Origin: Gammaproteobacteria bacterium
Lineage (GTDB): Bacteria; Pseudomonadota; Gammaproteobacteria; UBA6186; Azoamicaceae
Assembly: GCA_020054325.1 (NCBI GenBank)
Contig: JAGVLG010000062.1
Location: 1 to 50,104 of the forward strand
DNA length: 50,104 nucleotides
Direction: 5' to 3'
Shown: positions 1 through 8,369 of the stretch, one piece after another
How positions within the stretch are numbered: the stretch's first letter is position 1
Layout: each line of letters starts with the position of its first letter
The notes under the pieces: model-generated
Databases searched by the model: none
What the model was told of the DNA's origin: nothing
The model's input: the letters and a program-made list of their open reading frames with translations, nothing else
Translations under genes and position numbers: made by a program

Positions 1-160
1 CTGGCAGTCTTGCTAGCGTAGCAGGATGCGAAGCGTGCAAGACCGCAGCGGCAGGACCCGTAGTCACTATAGAATTCAAGAGTTTAGCGGGAACCGCTGG
101 CGCTGCACAGTTCTTAGAGTATACTTGCGTAATATATGCTAAGATTTGCTAATATCATTC
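1..160. other. Left-edge region, possible 3' end of an upstream gene
   Basis: A plus-strand frame is open from base 3 to a TAA at 150-152, which could be the last ~49 codons of a gene starting outside the window. I do not recognise the translation, so this is weak. The stretch also holds a 5-bp inverted repeat with a GAA loop (86-98). A near copy of its sequence occurs around 4208-4222, ahead of the heat-shock gene. Confidence 0.2.
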
Positions 161-175
161 ATGTCAGCAAATTTT

Positions 176-1294
176 ATGTTAAATCGACAACTGAATACTT
201 TACTGCATTGTATAGTTTTGTTTGGGTTGGTTGCCCCGCAAGCTAGCTTAGCATTTAATTCAAAAGACATTACTTGGGATGCCTATGCAGTAGCAGAAGA
301 TATCTCAAATCTATACGGTGGCATTAAAACTGGATCTACATACACTTTAGCCGGCCACTTAGCTGCATCGGTGCAAACTGATGCATTACATCTATGGCGC
401 AATGGGCAATTTACATTAGGTGCTTTAGGGATCCAGCAAAATAACTATCCTTTTTTTTATAATGGATCAATCCAAGGCCCGAGTGGCTACACTGGGGTCC
501 CTGAAATTAAATTATCAGATCTCTATTATCAACAAAAATTCAAAGGCTTCAGATTACGCGCCGGAATTATGGATATTGATGAACACTTTAACCAAGTAAA
601 GCTTGCGGTTGATAATTTAATGAACAGCGCTTTCACTAACACCATAGCTTTATCTTACAATGTACAACTAGCAACATATCCTTACCCGGGCTTAGGTTGT
701 GAATTGGCATATTCATTTGATAACTTGCAAATACAAACTGCGATATACCAAGGCAATCCTAAGCATCAAAGCACTGCATTTAGCAAGGGCTTCTTTTTAA
801 TCGGCGAATTAAAATATGATCTGCAAATTTTCTCATCTAGTGCTGAAAACTATATTTTTACCCTTGGTTTATGGGAATATCAACCGCACGATGCCTGGTT
901 ATTAACTTCACAGCACGGTTTGTATAGTAGCTTTGAAGTCGCTTGGAACAGTAGACGTGGTCCAAAATTTGGGGCAACCATTCAAGCAGGCATGGCGCAA
1001 GACAAAGATCTTGCAGTGCCATATTCAGTCGCAGCATCATTAACAGTATCAAATTTATATGATGTAAGACCTAAAGATAGTTTGAACTTTGGCTATGGCC
1101 AAGTATGGCTACAAGGTCTACAACACAATGAAACTTTTTACGAAGCTAATTATCTGTTTGATTTGTCTAAAAACTGGAAGTTAGTATTACCAGACGTACA
1201 ATACTTCGTTACACCAGGTGGCAGCTTTAAAAATTCCTGGGTATTATTAGTGCGCTTAATATACGAGCATGGCGAAACAGAAATTGAGTTCTAA
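176..1294 (+). CDS. OprB-family carbohydrate-type outer-membrane porin
   Basis: About 372 residues. A classic signal peptide (short basic N-terminus, hydrophobic core, cleavage after ASLA) is followed by a beta-rich, aromatic-rich sequence with the GGIKTGSTYTL-type opening and a C-terminal strand ending in Phe, as expected of an outer-membrane barrel. The family forms trimeric channels for sugars and related solutes; the substrate here cannot be read from sequence. ATG 176 is chosen because it gives the best signal peptide; ATG 161 and TTG 146 are in frame and none has a clear Shine-Dalgarno sequence. Its stop overlaps the end of the converging ATPase gene by 4 bp. Confidence 0.8.
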   Translation: MLNRQLNTLLHCIVLFGLVAPQASLAFNSKDITWDAYAVAEDISNLYGGIKTGSTYTLAGHLAASVQTDALHLWRNGQFTLGALGIQQNNYPFFYNGSIQGPSGYTGVPEIKLSDLYYQQKFKGFRLRAGIMDIDEHFNQVKLAVDNLMNSAFTNTIALSYNVQLATYPYPGLGCELAYSFDNLQIQTAIYQGNPKHQSTAFSKGFFLIGELKYDLQIFSSSAENYIFTLGLWEYQPHDAWLLTSQHGLYSSFEVAWNSRRGPKFGATIQAGMAQDKDLAVPYSVAASLTVSNLYDVRPKDSLNFGYGQVWLQGLQHNETFYEANYLFDLSKNWKLVLPDVQYFVTPGGSFKNSWVLLVRLIYEHGETEIEF

Positions 1295-2532
1295 ATTTTT
1301 CCAAGTGGAATTTGTAAAATTTTATCTGTGATCCAAGCGATGTGATTAGATTGATTGATCAACAAGCCATATGGTAAATCGTAATCCAATATAAATTGAT
1401 TCAAGGATCTCAATTGACTAGCCGGAACAACAGAGGCCATTTTAACTTCAATTGGGATCCTACCCGCCATACAATCAACAATTAAGTCTACTTCAGCACC
1501 ACTAGTTGTGCGATAATAACTAAATTCGACATTACCACGATTACTTGCTTCGATACCTTTAATTATTTCTTCAACAACAAAAGATTCAAAATTTCTACCT
1601 GCTTGTGGTGATGCTAAAAGTTTATCGATTGTATCGATTCTAGCGAGGTGATTTAGTATTCCACTGTCGGTAACATATCCTTTCGGCCGCTTTACAATCG
1701 ACTTTAGTTTAGAATGAGCCATATGATCAATAGTACGCCACAAGAATGTTTGCTCAGCTATTTGTAAATATTCGCGCACACTGCCTTCACTTACCTCTAT
1801 GGCTCTAGCTAAATCAGATTTATTAATTAGTGTGCCTGATAATCCTGCTAAGGTGCTCAAAAATCTTTGGTACGCGCGACGATCTAATCGTGGGAATAAT
1901 TTTGCGATATCGCGATTAATATAAGTGTTATTATAATTGTTAAACCAATCGCTAAAAAATTCTGGATCTTGCCGTAATAAGGGCTCAGGATAACCGCCGT
2001 ATAGCCAACAATAACGCATTTGTTGGTTTGTTATGTCCATAGGAGAGAATTCAATATTTTGTTTAGGTATCTCTGACTTGAATATTTCATAAAAATCACT
2101 AATCGGTTTTTGATAGTATTCATTAGCTTTAAGTGTACGAATGGTTAATATTCCAACTCTGCCAGCTAACGTATCTGACAAATGTTCAAATAGTAAAGGG
2201 CTACTCGAGCCCGTTAGAATGAATCTACCTTTTTGTTCGCGTTGTGAATCAATAACTCCACGCAAAATTTTAAATATTTCAGGAAATTCTTGGGCTTCAT
2301 CTATTATCACATGTGAAGAATTTTCTTCAAAGAAAGCCTCAGGGTTGCTAAATATAACATTAAAATCTGATGGCCTTTCTAAATCAAAATATTTCCAACC
2401 CTGCCCCAACTCCTTGGCTAACGTTGTTTTGCCACTCTGTCGGGGACCAATCAAACTTAGTACCGGAAAGTTTTTTAATAAGCGGGCGGCATTTTGCTTT
2501 TGATTTCGGTGTATATGCATATAATTTACCAT
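1291..2532 (-). CDS. AAA-family ATPase with C-terminal DUF4143
   Basis: 413 residues. The N-terminal AAA_14 ATPase shows a P-loop (GPRQSGKTTLAKEL) and a Walker B followed by a characteristic Q (VIIDEAQEFPE), then an ILTGSSS sensor-like motif. The second half has the DUF4143 pattern with an FESFVVEEI segment and a nuclease-like E...EVDLI...PIEVK array. Proteins of this kind are common orphan genes in bacteria and archaea with no settled role; toxin, transposition or DNA-repair links have been suggested. An in-frame ATG at 2520 is an alternative start. A pair of short hairpin repeats lies immediately upstream. Confidence 0.85.
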   Translation of the reverse strand: MVNYMHIHRNQKQNAARLLKNFPVLSLIGPRQSGKTTLAKELGQGWKYFDLERPSDFNVIFSNPEAFFEENSSHVIIDEAQEFPEIFKILRGVIDSQREQKGRFILTGSSSPLLFEHLSDTLAGRVGILTIRTLKANEYYQKPISDFYEIFKSEIPKQNIEFSPMDITNQQMRYCWLYGGYPEPLLRQDPEFFSDWFNNYNNTYINRDIAKLFPRLDRRAYQRFLSTLAGLSGTLINKSDLARAIEVSEGSVREYLQIAEQTFLWRTIDHMAHSKLKSIVKRPKGYVTDSGILNHLARIDTIDKLLASPQAGRNFESFVVEEIIKGIEASNRGNVEFSYYRTTSGAEVDLIVDCMAGRIPIEVKMASVVPASQLRSLNQFILDYDLPYGLLINQSNHIAWITDKILQIPLGKI

Positions 2533-2533
2533 T

Positions 2534-2610
2534 AAATTTCGTACGCTACGTTCGAAATTTTAATATATAGCATCGAAAAAGTCCAATTTTCGTACGCTAC
2601 GTGCGAAATT
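2534..2610. repeat. Pair of short palindromic repeats
   Basis: Two copies of a ~26-bp hairpin unit lie at 2534-2560 and 2585-2610, about 50 bp apart. Both share the core CGTACGCTACGT and are closed by AAATTTCG/CGAAATTT-type arms. The second copy reaches the stop codon of the Nudix gene, so a transcript running from PfkB through Nudix to the ATPase would carry two stem-loops between the last two genes. They lack a U-tract, so a REP-like or processing role fits better than termination. Confidence 0.6.
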
Positions 2611-3155
2611 CAGGGGTAGCTTGCCAACCATTTGTTGAACATGCGTAAAATGCTAGTTTCTCGGGTTGGTAATAATTCCATATTTTTACTAAACCACTGC
2701 AAATCTTTTGACTCATCAGAAATAGTAATTCGATCATCTCCCTGCGCTTGTAGCAAAAAGCGTACATCGTAATGTAAATGCGTTGCTTCGTTTTTATGCG
2801 CTGGAATTTTATGTATATCGATATCAAAAATTTGATCTGATACTGCCACAATATTTTTTAATCCCGACTCTTCTTCAGCTTCGCGCAATGCGACATTTAA
2901 AATATTGCTATCGCCATCACAATGCCCGCCTAATTGTAACCAAACTCCAAGTTTGGCATGCTGGGTTAACAACACTTTATCAGCAGTAGGATTTAATAAC
3001 CAACAAGAAGCAGTAAAATGCCCAGCTTGCAAATCGCGATTAAAACAAGTCGGATTTTGATTTAGAAAATCTAACATAGCAATTTTAGCTTGCTGTTCAT
3101 GCTGATCTTGTGGCGTATAAGCTATTAACAAATTACGCAGCAAATTTCTATGCAT
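2610..3155 (-). CDS. NUDIX hydrolase
   Basis: 181 residues. The Nudix box is present as GG-HCDGD followed by REAEEESGL; the usual first Glu is replaced by Asp/Ser, as in the subfamily with a GGHxDGD opening. The substrate, probably a nucleoside diphosphate derivative, cannot be deduced. It starts 2 bp after the stop of the PfkB-type kinase, so the two are almost certainly co-transcribed. This suggests a shared role in nucleotide salvage or clean-up (inference). Confidence 0.85.
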   Translation of the reverse strand: MHRNLLRNLLIAYTPQDQHEQQAKIAMLDFLNQNPTCFNRDLQAGHFTASCWLLNPTADKVLLTQHAKLGVWLQLGGHCDGDSNILNVALREAEEESGLKNIVAVSDQIFDIDIHKIPAHKNEATHLHYDVRFLLQAQGDDRITISDESKDLQWFSKNMELLPTRETSILRMFNKWLASYP

Positions 3156-3157
3156 AA

Positions 3158-4114
3158 TTAAACAAAACTCATTCTATGGCCAGTGCCAATATTATGCTCA
3201 AACGATGCTGTTAACTCAGCATTAGCAACAACTGGTAGGCCTGCTATACGTGCTGCCGCTGCTCTAACACCAATCGTCATTGCTGCAGATATTTCAATTC
3301 CTTGTAATAAATTATATAAAGTAGCAGCAGCAAAAGTATCTCCAGCCCCATTAACACTAATAACCTTGGTTACTGGAACCGCTTCAACATAATAATTATT
3401 ATCGCAATGTTTTGCATAAACACCATTAGCGCCATCTGTAGCGAAAATAGTTTCTATGCCAATTTCGCGTAATTTGGTTAATGCTTGCAAGATATCATCT
3501 CGAGTATTTCTTTTAATACCTGCTAAATATAAAATTTCAGCAACATTACCAAATAACATTTTGGTATGTGGCAGTAAAATTCTAATCTGATCAATGTTAT
3601 TGATTGAGGAAATAACCACATGCAAACTAATATTTTTAGCGGTTATTACGTTTAATAAAGCTTGATATGCATTACTCGGAAAACAACTATCGACTACCCA
3701 GTGCTGAAAATGTTCAGCTTTCTGAAGCATTGTAAGTAAAATTAAAGGATCCATAAACGCAGTATCATAAATATCACAATCAATGGCAGCAATATGCAAT
3801 TCTCCATCGGGTCGGTGCAATGCGGTATAAGTTACTGTATTGGCACCTTCTAATTGCTGTATTCCCTCAACATCTAACCCTGCGGAACGCAAATTTTTTA
3901 AAATAAATTCACCGGCAAGATCGGCACCAATCACCCCAACAAAGGCAACACCAGCACCAAATTTTTTTAACAGCTGCGCCACGTTACATGCTACACCGCC
4001 TACAGAAGTTTGCGTAGTCGCCGAAGTATCCCTTCCTAACTCTGGACTTTCCTTAAAAGTCAAAATCTTATCAAGATTAACTGCTCCAACACAGCATATT
4101 TTAATATCTGGCAT
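3158..4114 (-). CDS. PfkB-family sugar kinase, pseudouridine-kinase-like
   Basis: 318 residues, normal for the family. It has the N-terminal GGVACNVAQLLKKFG motif that in pseudouridine kinases reads GGVARNVAENL, and the C-terminal catalytic VNGAGDTFAAA motif containing the base Asp. The TYTALHRPDGEL...DIYD stretch also matches PsuK-type kinases rather than ribokinase or fructokinase. PsuK phosphorylates pseudouridine for breakdown by the glycosidase PsuG, but no psuG is visible here. It is first in an apparent operon with the Nudix gene. Confidence 0.75.
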   Translation of the reverse strand: MPDIKICCVGAVNLDKILTFKESPELGRDTSATTQTSVGGVACNVAQLLKKFGAGVAFVGVIGADLAGEFILKNLRSAGLDVEGIQQLEGANTVTYTALHRPDGELHIAAIDCDIYDTAFMDPLILLTMLQKAEHFQHWVVDSCFPSNAYQALLNVITAKNISLHVVISSINNIDQIRILLPHTKMLFGNVAEILYLAGIKRNTRDDILQALTKLREIGIETIFATDGANGVYAKHCDNNYYVEAVPVTKVISVNGAGDTFAAATLYNLLQGIEISAAMTIGVRAAAARIAGLPVVANAELTASFEHNIGTGHRMSFV

Positions 4115-4237
4115 TCAACACTCAACTCCCGCTAAAAAATGGAAATACACTTAAACTCATCACATGATATCACAATCAAAACCGCGCGCGAGCTAGGTCG
4201 TTTTTTAAGCGGGAACCGTTGGTTTTTAATCGTAAGA

Positions 4238-4293
4238 CTTGACTTCTAAAAATCCATCACTATTTAACAAAAATATACAGTGAATTAAGGAGG
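4238..4293 (+). promoter_or_regulatory. Leader of the small heat-shock gene, with strong SD
   Basis: A perfect AAGGAGG (4287-4293) sits 6 nt before ATG 4300 and fixes that start over TTG 4294. Further up, CTTGACT (4238-4244) and CCAT (4254-4257) resemble the two halves of a sigma-32 promoter, but the spacer is several bases too short, so heat-shock control is only suggested. Confidence 0.4.
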
Positions 4294-4299
4294 TTGCTT

Positions 4300-4734
4300 A
4301 TGAACATCATAAAATACAAATCGCCTGTAAATTTTTTAAATACCTTAAATGAAGAACTAAGTAATTTGTTAGATCCTAATTGGTCAACAGGAACTTCTAC
4401 CTGGGCCCCTAGAGTCGATATCAAATCGACAGCTGATAAATATATAGTATATGCAGACATTCCTGGTGTAGATCCAAAAGATATCGATGTTACTCTAGAG
4501 GGCAATCAATTGTCGATTGTAGGTGAACGCAAAGCGGAAAAAACTGAAGAAGGTGAAGGATATTCACGTACCGAAAGATCCTTCGGAAAATTCTACCGTC
4601 AATTTACTTTGCCTGAAAACATTGCAGAAGATGACATAATTGCGAAGTGCGACCATGGGGTATTAACCTTAACTATCCCTAAGGTAACCAAGCAATCCGC
4701 AAAACGCATCCAGGTACACAGCGACAAGAAATGA
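4300..4734 (+). CDS. Hsp20/alpha-crystallin small heat-shock protein
   Basis: 144 residues. The alpha-crystallin domain covers roughly residues 35-135: it contains YADIPGVDPKDIDVTLEGN, the GVLTLTIPK motif near its end, and a short basic tail. Small heat-shock proteins are ATP-independent holdases that bind unfolding proteins in the cytoplasm as large oligomers. It stands alone on the plus strand between the reverse PfkB gene and a structured repeat element. Confidence 0.93.
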   Translation: MNIIKYKSPVNFLNTLNEELSNLLDPNWSTGTSTWAPRVDIKSTADKYIVYADIPGVDPKDIDVTLEGNQLSIVGERKAEKTEEGEGYSRTERSFGKFYRQFTLPENIAEDDIIAKCDHGVLTLTIPKVTKQSAKRIQVHSDKK

Positions 4735-4760
4735 CTTTGTCTCTGTAGTATAAGTCTAAG

Positions 4761-4866
4761 CCATTTGGATTTAGGCTAGGGGTAGCGCGAATCGAGCCAG
4801 CAGGGGTGTATGTATAACATATGACTGCTGTGAGTGGGCGCTGCAACAATGCATACATCCAAATGG
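4761..4866 (+). repeat. Structured 106-bp repeat, copy A
   Basis: An element of 106 bp closed by a perfect 10-bp inverted repeat, CCATTTGGAT (4761-4770) and ATCCAAATGG (4857-4866). Inside are a TATGT-ATA-ACATA hairpin and a flanking CAGCAG/CTGCTG pairing. A related element of identical length lies at 39340-39445; stems differ in sequence but keep pairing. Copy A lies between the hsp20 and fkbH-like genes, ending 92 bp before the fkbH-like start. Strand is assigned from the flanking genes only. It could be a structured RNA, an mRNA leader or a miniature mobile repeat. Confidence 0.7.
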
Positions 4867-4958
4867 CGACGACTATAATTTGAACCTCGCAGCTTTTAGG
4901 CTTATAGTAACCCCAGTAACAATCAAACTATAAAGAAACTTAACTAACTGGATCGGCG

Positions 4959-6629
4959 ATGAGTATTACATATCTAAGCTTAAGCAAAAAACTTCGGGAA
5001 TTAACTAATAACCCTGCTGCTACTGCCATTAGCATTGCCGTTGGCGGTAATTGTAATACCGAGTATTTGTTACCAGGTCTAAAAGTCAGCTTAGCTGAAG
5101 CTGGCATTAATGCCGAAATCAAGAATATCGATTATGGCAGCTGGATCCAAACGGCGCAACAAAATTCACTACAGGCAGACTTTTGGGTAGTCTGGCTTTC
5201 AAGTTTAGCCGCAACTAAAGGTGGCACTGCTACTTATAATTTAGACTATGCAAACATAAACAATATTGTACAACACTTAATAACCAATAAATCTAAAGTA
5301 CTTTTAATTTTACCAGAACAAATGCAAATAAGTCGGGACTATTACGCGCCGCTATACAAAGAATACCTACAAGCTAAACATACTTTATTGCAAACATTAC
5401 CTTCTGAAGTTTTGTTTATCGATCCTGAAGTAATACATACCGAATTAGGCAGTGCTAATTGGTATGCAGCTCGTTATTGGGGCCTGTCGAAATTACCATT
5501 TCATCCGAATGCAGTAGCAAACTTATCCTGTTATACCGCAAATATTATAGCAAAATGTATAAAACCAAGCGTCAAAGCGATAGTTGTTGATCTCGATAAT
5601 ACTCTTTGGGGTGGCGTTGTTGGTGAAGATGGGGTAGATAATTTATTATTAGATGTAAATGCTGAAGGACATCCTTACATTCAAATGCAATTCCTACTAA
5701 AGCATTTATCCCAACAAGGGATCCCACTTTGTGTGGTTAGTAAGAATAATTTAGAAGATGCGCAGGCTCCGTTTTTGCAGCGGGATGAAATGTTATTAAA
5801 ACTAGAAGATTTTGTATATTTTGTTGCCAACTGGGAAGCTAAAAGTAAAAACATCGGGGATATAGCCCGAAAATTAAAATTAAGTGTTGATTCAATTTGT
5901 TTTATTGACGATTCTGTATATGAAAGAACCGAAACAAAATGTGCCCTGCCGACATTAATTGTGCCAGAAATGCCAAATGACCCTGCCGATCGAATTGCAA
6001 CTCTCATTAATTCTGGCATGTTCGTAATCCCAAATTTATCGCAAGAAGATTTAGATCGGGCCACATATTACAAAGCCGATGTTAAACGCGAAGCTTTCGC
6101 AAATAGCGTAGATCCGGAAGCATACTTACAAGCTTTAAATATGCAATTAACCCCAATCCAGATTGATCCCAGCAACATCCAGCGCGTCGTATCGCTCATA
6201 AACCGAACCAATCAATTTAATTTAACTAATAAGAGGCATACAGTACAAGATGTAATGCACTTAATTAATCTCCCAGGCACTTACGCCTATTGTTATCAAC
6301 TACAAGATAAATTTGGAGATTCTGGGATTATAGGTGTACTAATTGCAATCCGTGATGCTGCGAGTATGCATATTGATACTTTTTTGATGTCATGCCGAGT
6401 TTTAAACCGCAAAGTAGAGTATGCAATATATCAGCATTTTATTGGCTGGGCTCGCAATAATAATATTAACCAAATTAGTGCTGAGTATGTTAAATCTAAT
6501 AAGAACATTTTAGTAGCAGATTTATATTCAAAATTTGGTTTAACCATAATAGCTGCTAGTAATGAAGCTACGAAATTTGCGAGCACTGACTTTAATGACA
6601 TCATACATCCAATAACAATCAACCATTAG
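4959..6629 (+). CDS. FkbH-like HAD-IIIC protein
   Basis: 556 residues. An N-terminal SGNH-like region leads to a HAD phosphatase domain with VVDLDNTLWGGVVGEDG (nucleophile Asp211) and FIDDSVYER. A GNAT-like C-terminal region carries the family signature FGDSGIIGVLIA...FLMSCRVLNRKVEYA. FkbH-type enzymes take a three-carbon unit from 1,3-bisphosphoglycerate, dephosphorylate it and load glyceryl onto an acyl carrier protein thiol. The gene is followed 10 bp later by an ACP gene, the expected partner, and then by a PglD-like acyltransferase. No polyketide synthase or sugar-nucleotide genes are near, so the end product is unknown. Confidence 0.85.
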   Translation: MSITYLSLSKKLRELTNNPAATAISIAVGGNCNTEYLLPGLKVSLAEAGINAEIKNIDYGSWIQTAQQNSLQADFWVVWLSSLAATKGGTATYNLDYANINNIVQHLITNKSKVLLILPEQMQISRDYYAPLYKEYLQAKHTLLQTLPSEVLFIDPEVIHTELGSANWYAARYWGLSKLPFHPNAVANLSCYTANIIAKCIKPSVKAIVVDLDNTLWGGVVGEDGVDNLLLDVNAEGHPYIQMQFLLKHLSQQGIPLCVVSKNNLEDAQAPFLQRDEMLLKLEDFVYFVANWEAKSKNIGDIARKLKLSVDSICFIDDSVYERTETKCALPTLIVPEMPNDPADRIATLINSGMFVIPNLSQEDLDRATYYKADVKREAFANSVDPEAYLQALNMQLTPIQIDPSNIQRVVSLINRTNQFNLTNKRHTVQDVMHLINLPGTYAYCYQLQDKFGDSGIIGVLIAIRDAASMHIDTFLMSCRVLNRKVEYAIYQHFIGWARNNNINQISAEYVKSNKNILVADLYSKFGLTIIAASNEATKFASTDFNDIIHPITINH

Positions 6630-6639
6630 GAGAAATAGC

Positions 6640-6921
6640 TTGGATTTAAAACAGCAAGTTTATAATACAATAGCATCCATATTACCAGATCCAGCAATTA
6701 AAATTACGGATGATGTAGTATTATTAGGATATGACAGCCTGTTGGACTCTATGAAAATAGTCGAATTATGCTTAGTATTAGAAGAACTTGCTGAAGATTT
6801 GGGTTTCAAATTTGATTGGAGCACCGATACTGCAATTTCACAATCACGCGGTATATTTAGTTCCGCCGGCAATTTAGCTGCCGCTTTCATAGCACAGCAT
6901 GACGCGGCTAAGGGCAAATAA
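6640..6921 (+). CDS. Acyl carrier protein
   Basis: 93 residues, acidic and helical. DSMKIVEL aligns with the DSLxxVEL phosphopantetheine site, putting the carrier serine at residue 37 (the nearby DSL at residues 32-34 is the alternative). Start is TTG 6640 preceded by TAGGAGAA; no ATG lies early enough to keep the first helix. It differs from housekeeping AcpP and fits the stand-alone carriers that receive glyceryl from FkbH-type enzymes. Its stop TAA is directly followed by the ATG of the next gene. Confidence 0.85.
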   Translation: MDLKQQVYNTIASILPDPAIKITDDVVLLGYDSLLDSMKIVELCLVLEELAEDLGFKFDWSTDTAISQSRGIFSSAGNLAAAFIAQHDAAKGK

Positions 6922-7557
6922 ATGCAAAAAATTATGGTAGTTGGTACTGGCGGTTTAGCTCGTGAATTTACCGCATGGTTCGAAAACTTAAATCAAATTT
7001 CTGGTTATTGTAGCACAAACGCAATGCAGCATAGCGAATACAATTTGCCTGGACAACATTATGACTTAGACGTCACTCCTGAATTAGCTGGTACCAAACT
7101 TGCGGCAATCGCAATTGCTGATCCAAACATTAAATATAAAATGTTTGAGATATTGACTCAACAAGGCTTTGAGTTTCCAAATTTTATTCATCCTAGCAGC
7201 GTTGTTGCTAATAGCTTAAGTAGTGCAGCAGGGGTAATCATTGCGCCAAATTGCACTGTCGCCCCCAATACAAAATTTGGCACCTGTACTTATTTAAATT
7301 TTAATTGCGGGGTTGGACACGAAACTATTATTGGTGCCTTTACCCAAATTAACCCTGGAGCGCAAATTGGTGGTGCAGCAAATATTGGCGATAAAGTTTT
7401 AATTGGTTCTGGTGCAACAGTTCTGCAAGGCATTACGGTAGAAAACAATGCTACAGTTGGCTCTGGAGCAACCGTATTTTCTAAAGTTATAGCACACAGC
7501 GTTGTTCTAGGAAATCCGGCACGACGCATGCAAGCTTTGGAAAAAGCTAATAATTAA
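6922..7557 (+). CDS. PglD/NeuD-like acyltransferase (left-handed beta-helix)
   Basis: 211 residues. The N-terminal part (about 1-80) resembles the PglD nucleotide-sugar-binding fold, with VVGTGGLAREF. The rest is a hexapeptide-repeat helix with runs such as IIAPNCTVAPN, IGGAANIGDKVLIGSGATV and VVLGNPARRM. Family members acetylate amino-sugars or serine-type hydroxyls using acetyl-CoA. As third gene of the FkbH–ACP operon with no gap, it may move the ACP-bound acyl unit to a surface sugar (inference). Its end overlaps the converging MCE gene by 4 bp. Confidence 0.8.
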   Translation: MQKIMVVGTGGLAREFTAWFENLNQISGYCSTNAMQHSEYNLPGQHYDLDVTPELAGTKLAAIAIADPNIKYKMFEILTQQGFEFPNFIHPSSVVANSLSSAAGVIIAPNCTVAPNTKFGTCTYLNFNCGVGHETIIGAFTQINPGAQIGGAANIGDKVLIGSGATVLQGITVENNATVGSGATVFSKVIAHSVVLGNPARRMQALEKANN

Positions 7558-8369
7558 TCGTTTTCACGCATTTCTTCAGGGGTTAACATATTAAATACAT
7601 CGCCATTTCTAGCCGGTGCTACTGCTAAATTTGGGGTAAAAAGAGATATGCCACCAATTAATAAAGTTTTAACTGAATCAACATCAATATTTGAGCCACC
7701 AAATAAATGAAATGAAGTATGGAACCCACTAACATTTCCAAAATAAGAACTTTTACGAATCAGATTTTTATATTCCTTTGCAATTATTACCTTAATTAAA
7801 ATAGTACGTAGATCTTTCGCAACACTTAAACTGGTTACCTCTCCTATATTTAAGCCCTTGTATAATATTGGCGTCCCCGAACTAATACCACTGACTGCTT
7901 TTGCCCGCAATACAATATGCAAGAACTCTCTATGTAATCCGTCTTCATCTTCATTAGGTTCGTGCTCTAAGCCATAAAATTGATATGTAGTTGGCCCTGC
8001 AACCGGATCAATAGCAACATAATTTCCAGTTGATATAGCACCAAGGTTTTTTACTCCATTTAATCCCAATTCAGGTCGCACTATCCAAAATTTACTCCCT
8101 TTACCAAGCATTTTACTGGCACGCTTCGAAATTCTTGCCTTTAAAATTGGAGAGCCATCAGAATTTAATACAATTTCCCTTACAGTACCAATTGCAACGC
8201 CACGATAAATAATTTTAGATTGTCCAGGAACTAAACCTGAAGCATCATTGAATGTTATTTGAATTTCAACGCCATGCTGGCGATACCAATCATACGATAA
8301 TATTATACCAGCGGTAATTGCCGTAAATGCTAAAATCCAAATCATCAAGGTTAGAATTATATTTCGCAT
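7554..8369 (-). CDS. MCE-domain lipid-transport protein, short PqiB-like
   Basis: 271 residues. One N-terminal membrane anchor (about 5-25) is followed by two MCE domains, roughly 34-122 and 151-247, with the family signatures GQSKIIYRGVAIGTV and GTPILYKGLNIGEV. E. coli PqiB has three MCE domains plus a long helical needle (about 546 residues); here the third domain and needle are absent. MCE proteins form hexameric rings that carry phospholipids between the two membranes. It overlaps the upstream PqiA-like gene by 13 bp, so the two are translationally coupled. No PqiC-type lipoprotein follows. Confidence 0.8.
   Translation of the reverse strand: MRNIILTLMIWILAFTAITAGIILSYDWYRQHGVEIQITFNDASGLVPGQSKIIYRGVAIGTVREIVLNSDGSPILKARISKRASKMLGKGSKFWIVRPELGLNGVKNLGAISTGNYVAIDPVAGPTTYQFYGLEHEPNEDEDGLHREFLHIVLRAKAVSGISSGTPILYKGLNIGEVTSLSVAKDLRTILIKVIIAKEYKNLIRKSSYFGNVSGFHTSFHLFGGSNIDVDSVKTLLIGGISLFTPNLAVAPARNGDVFNMLTPEEMREND

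Noticed and set aside
4238-4260. Possible sigma-32 heat-shock promoter ahead of the hsp20 gene
   Set aside because: The two half-motifs are there but the spacer is several bases shorter than allowed, so it is kept only as a weak hint.
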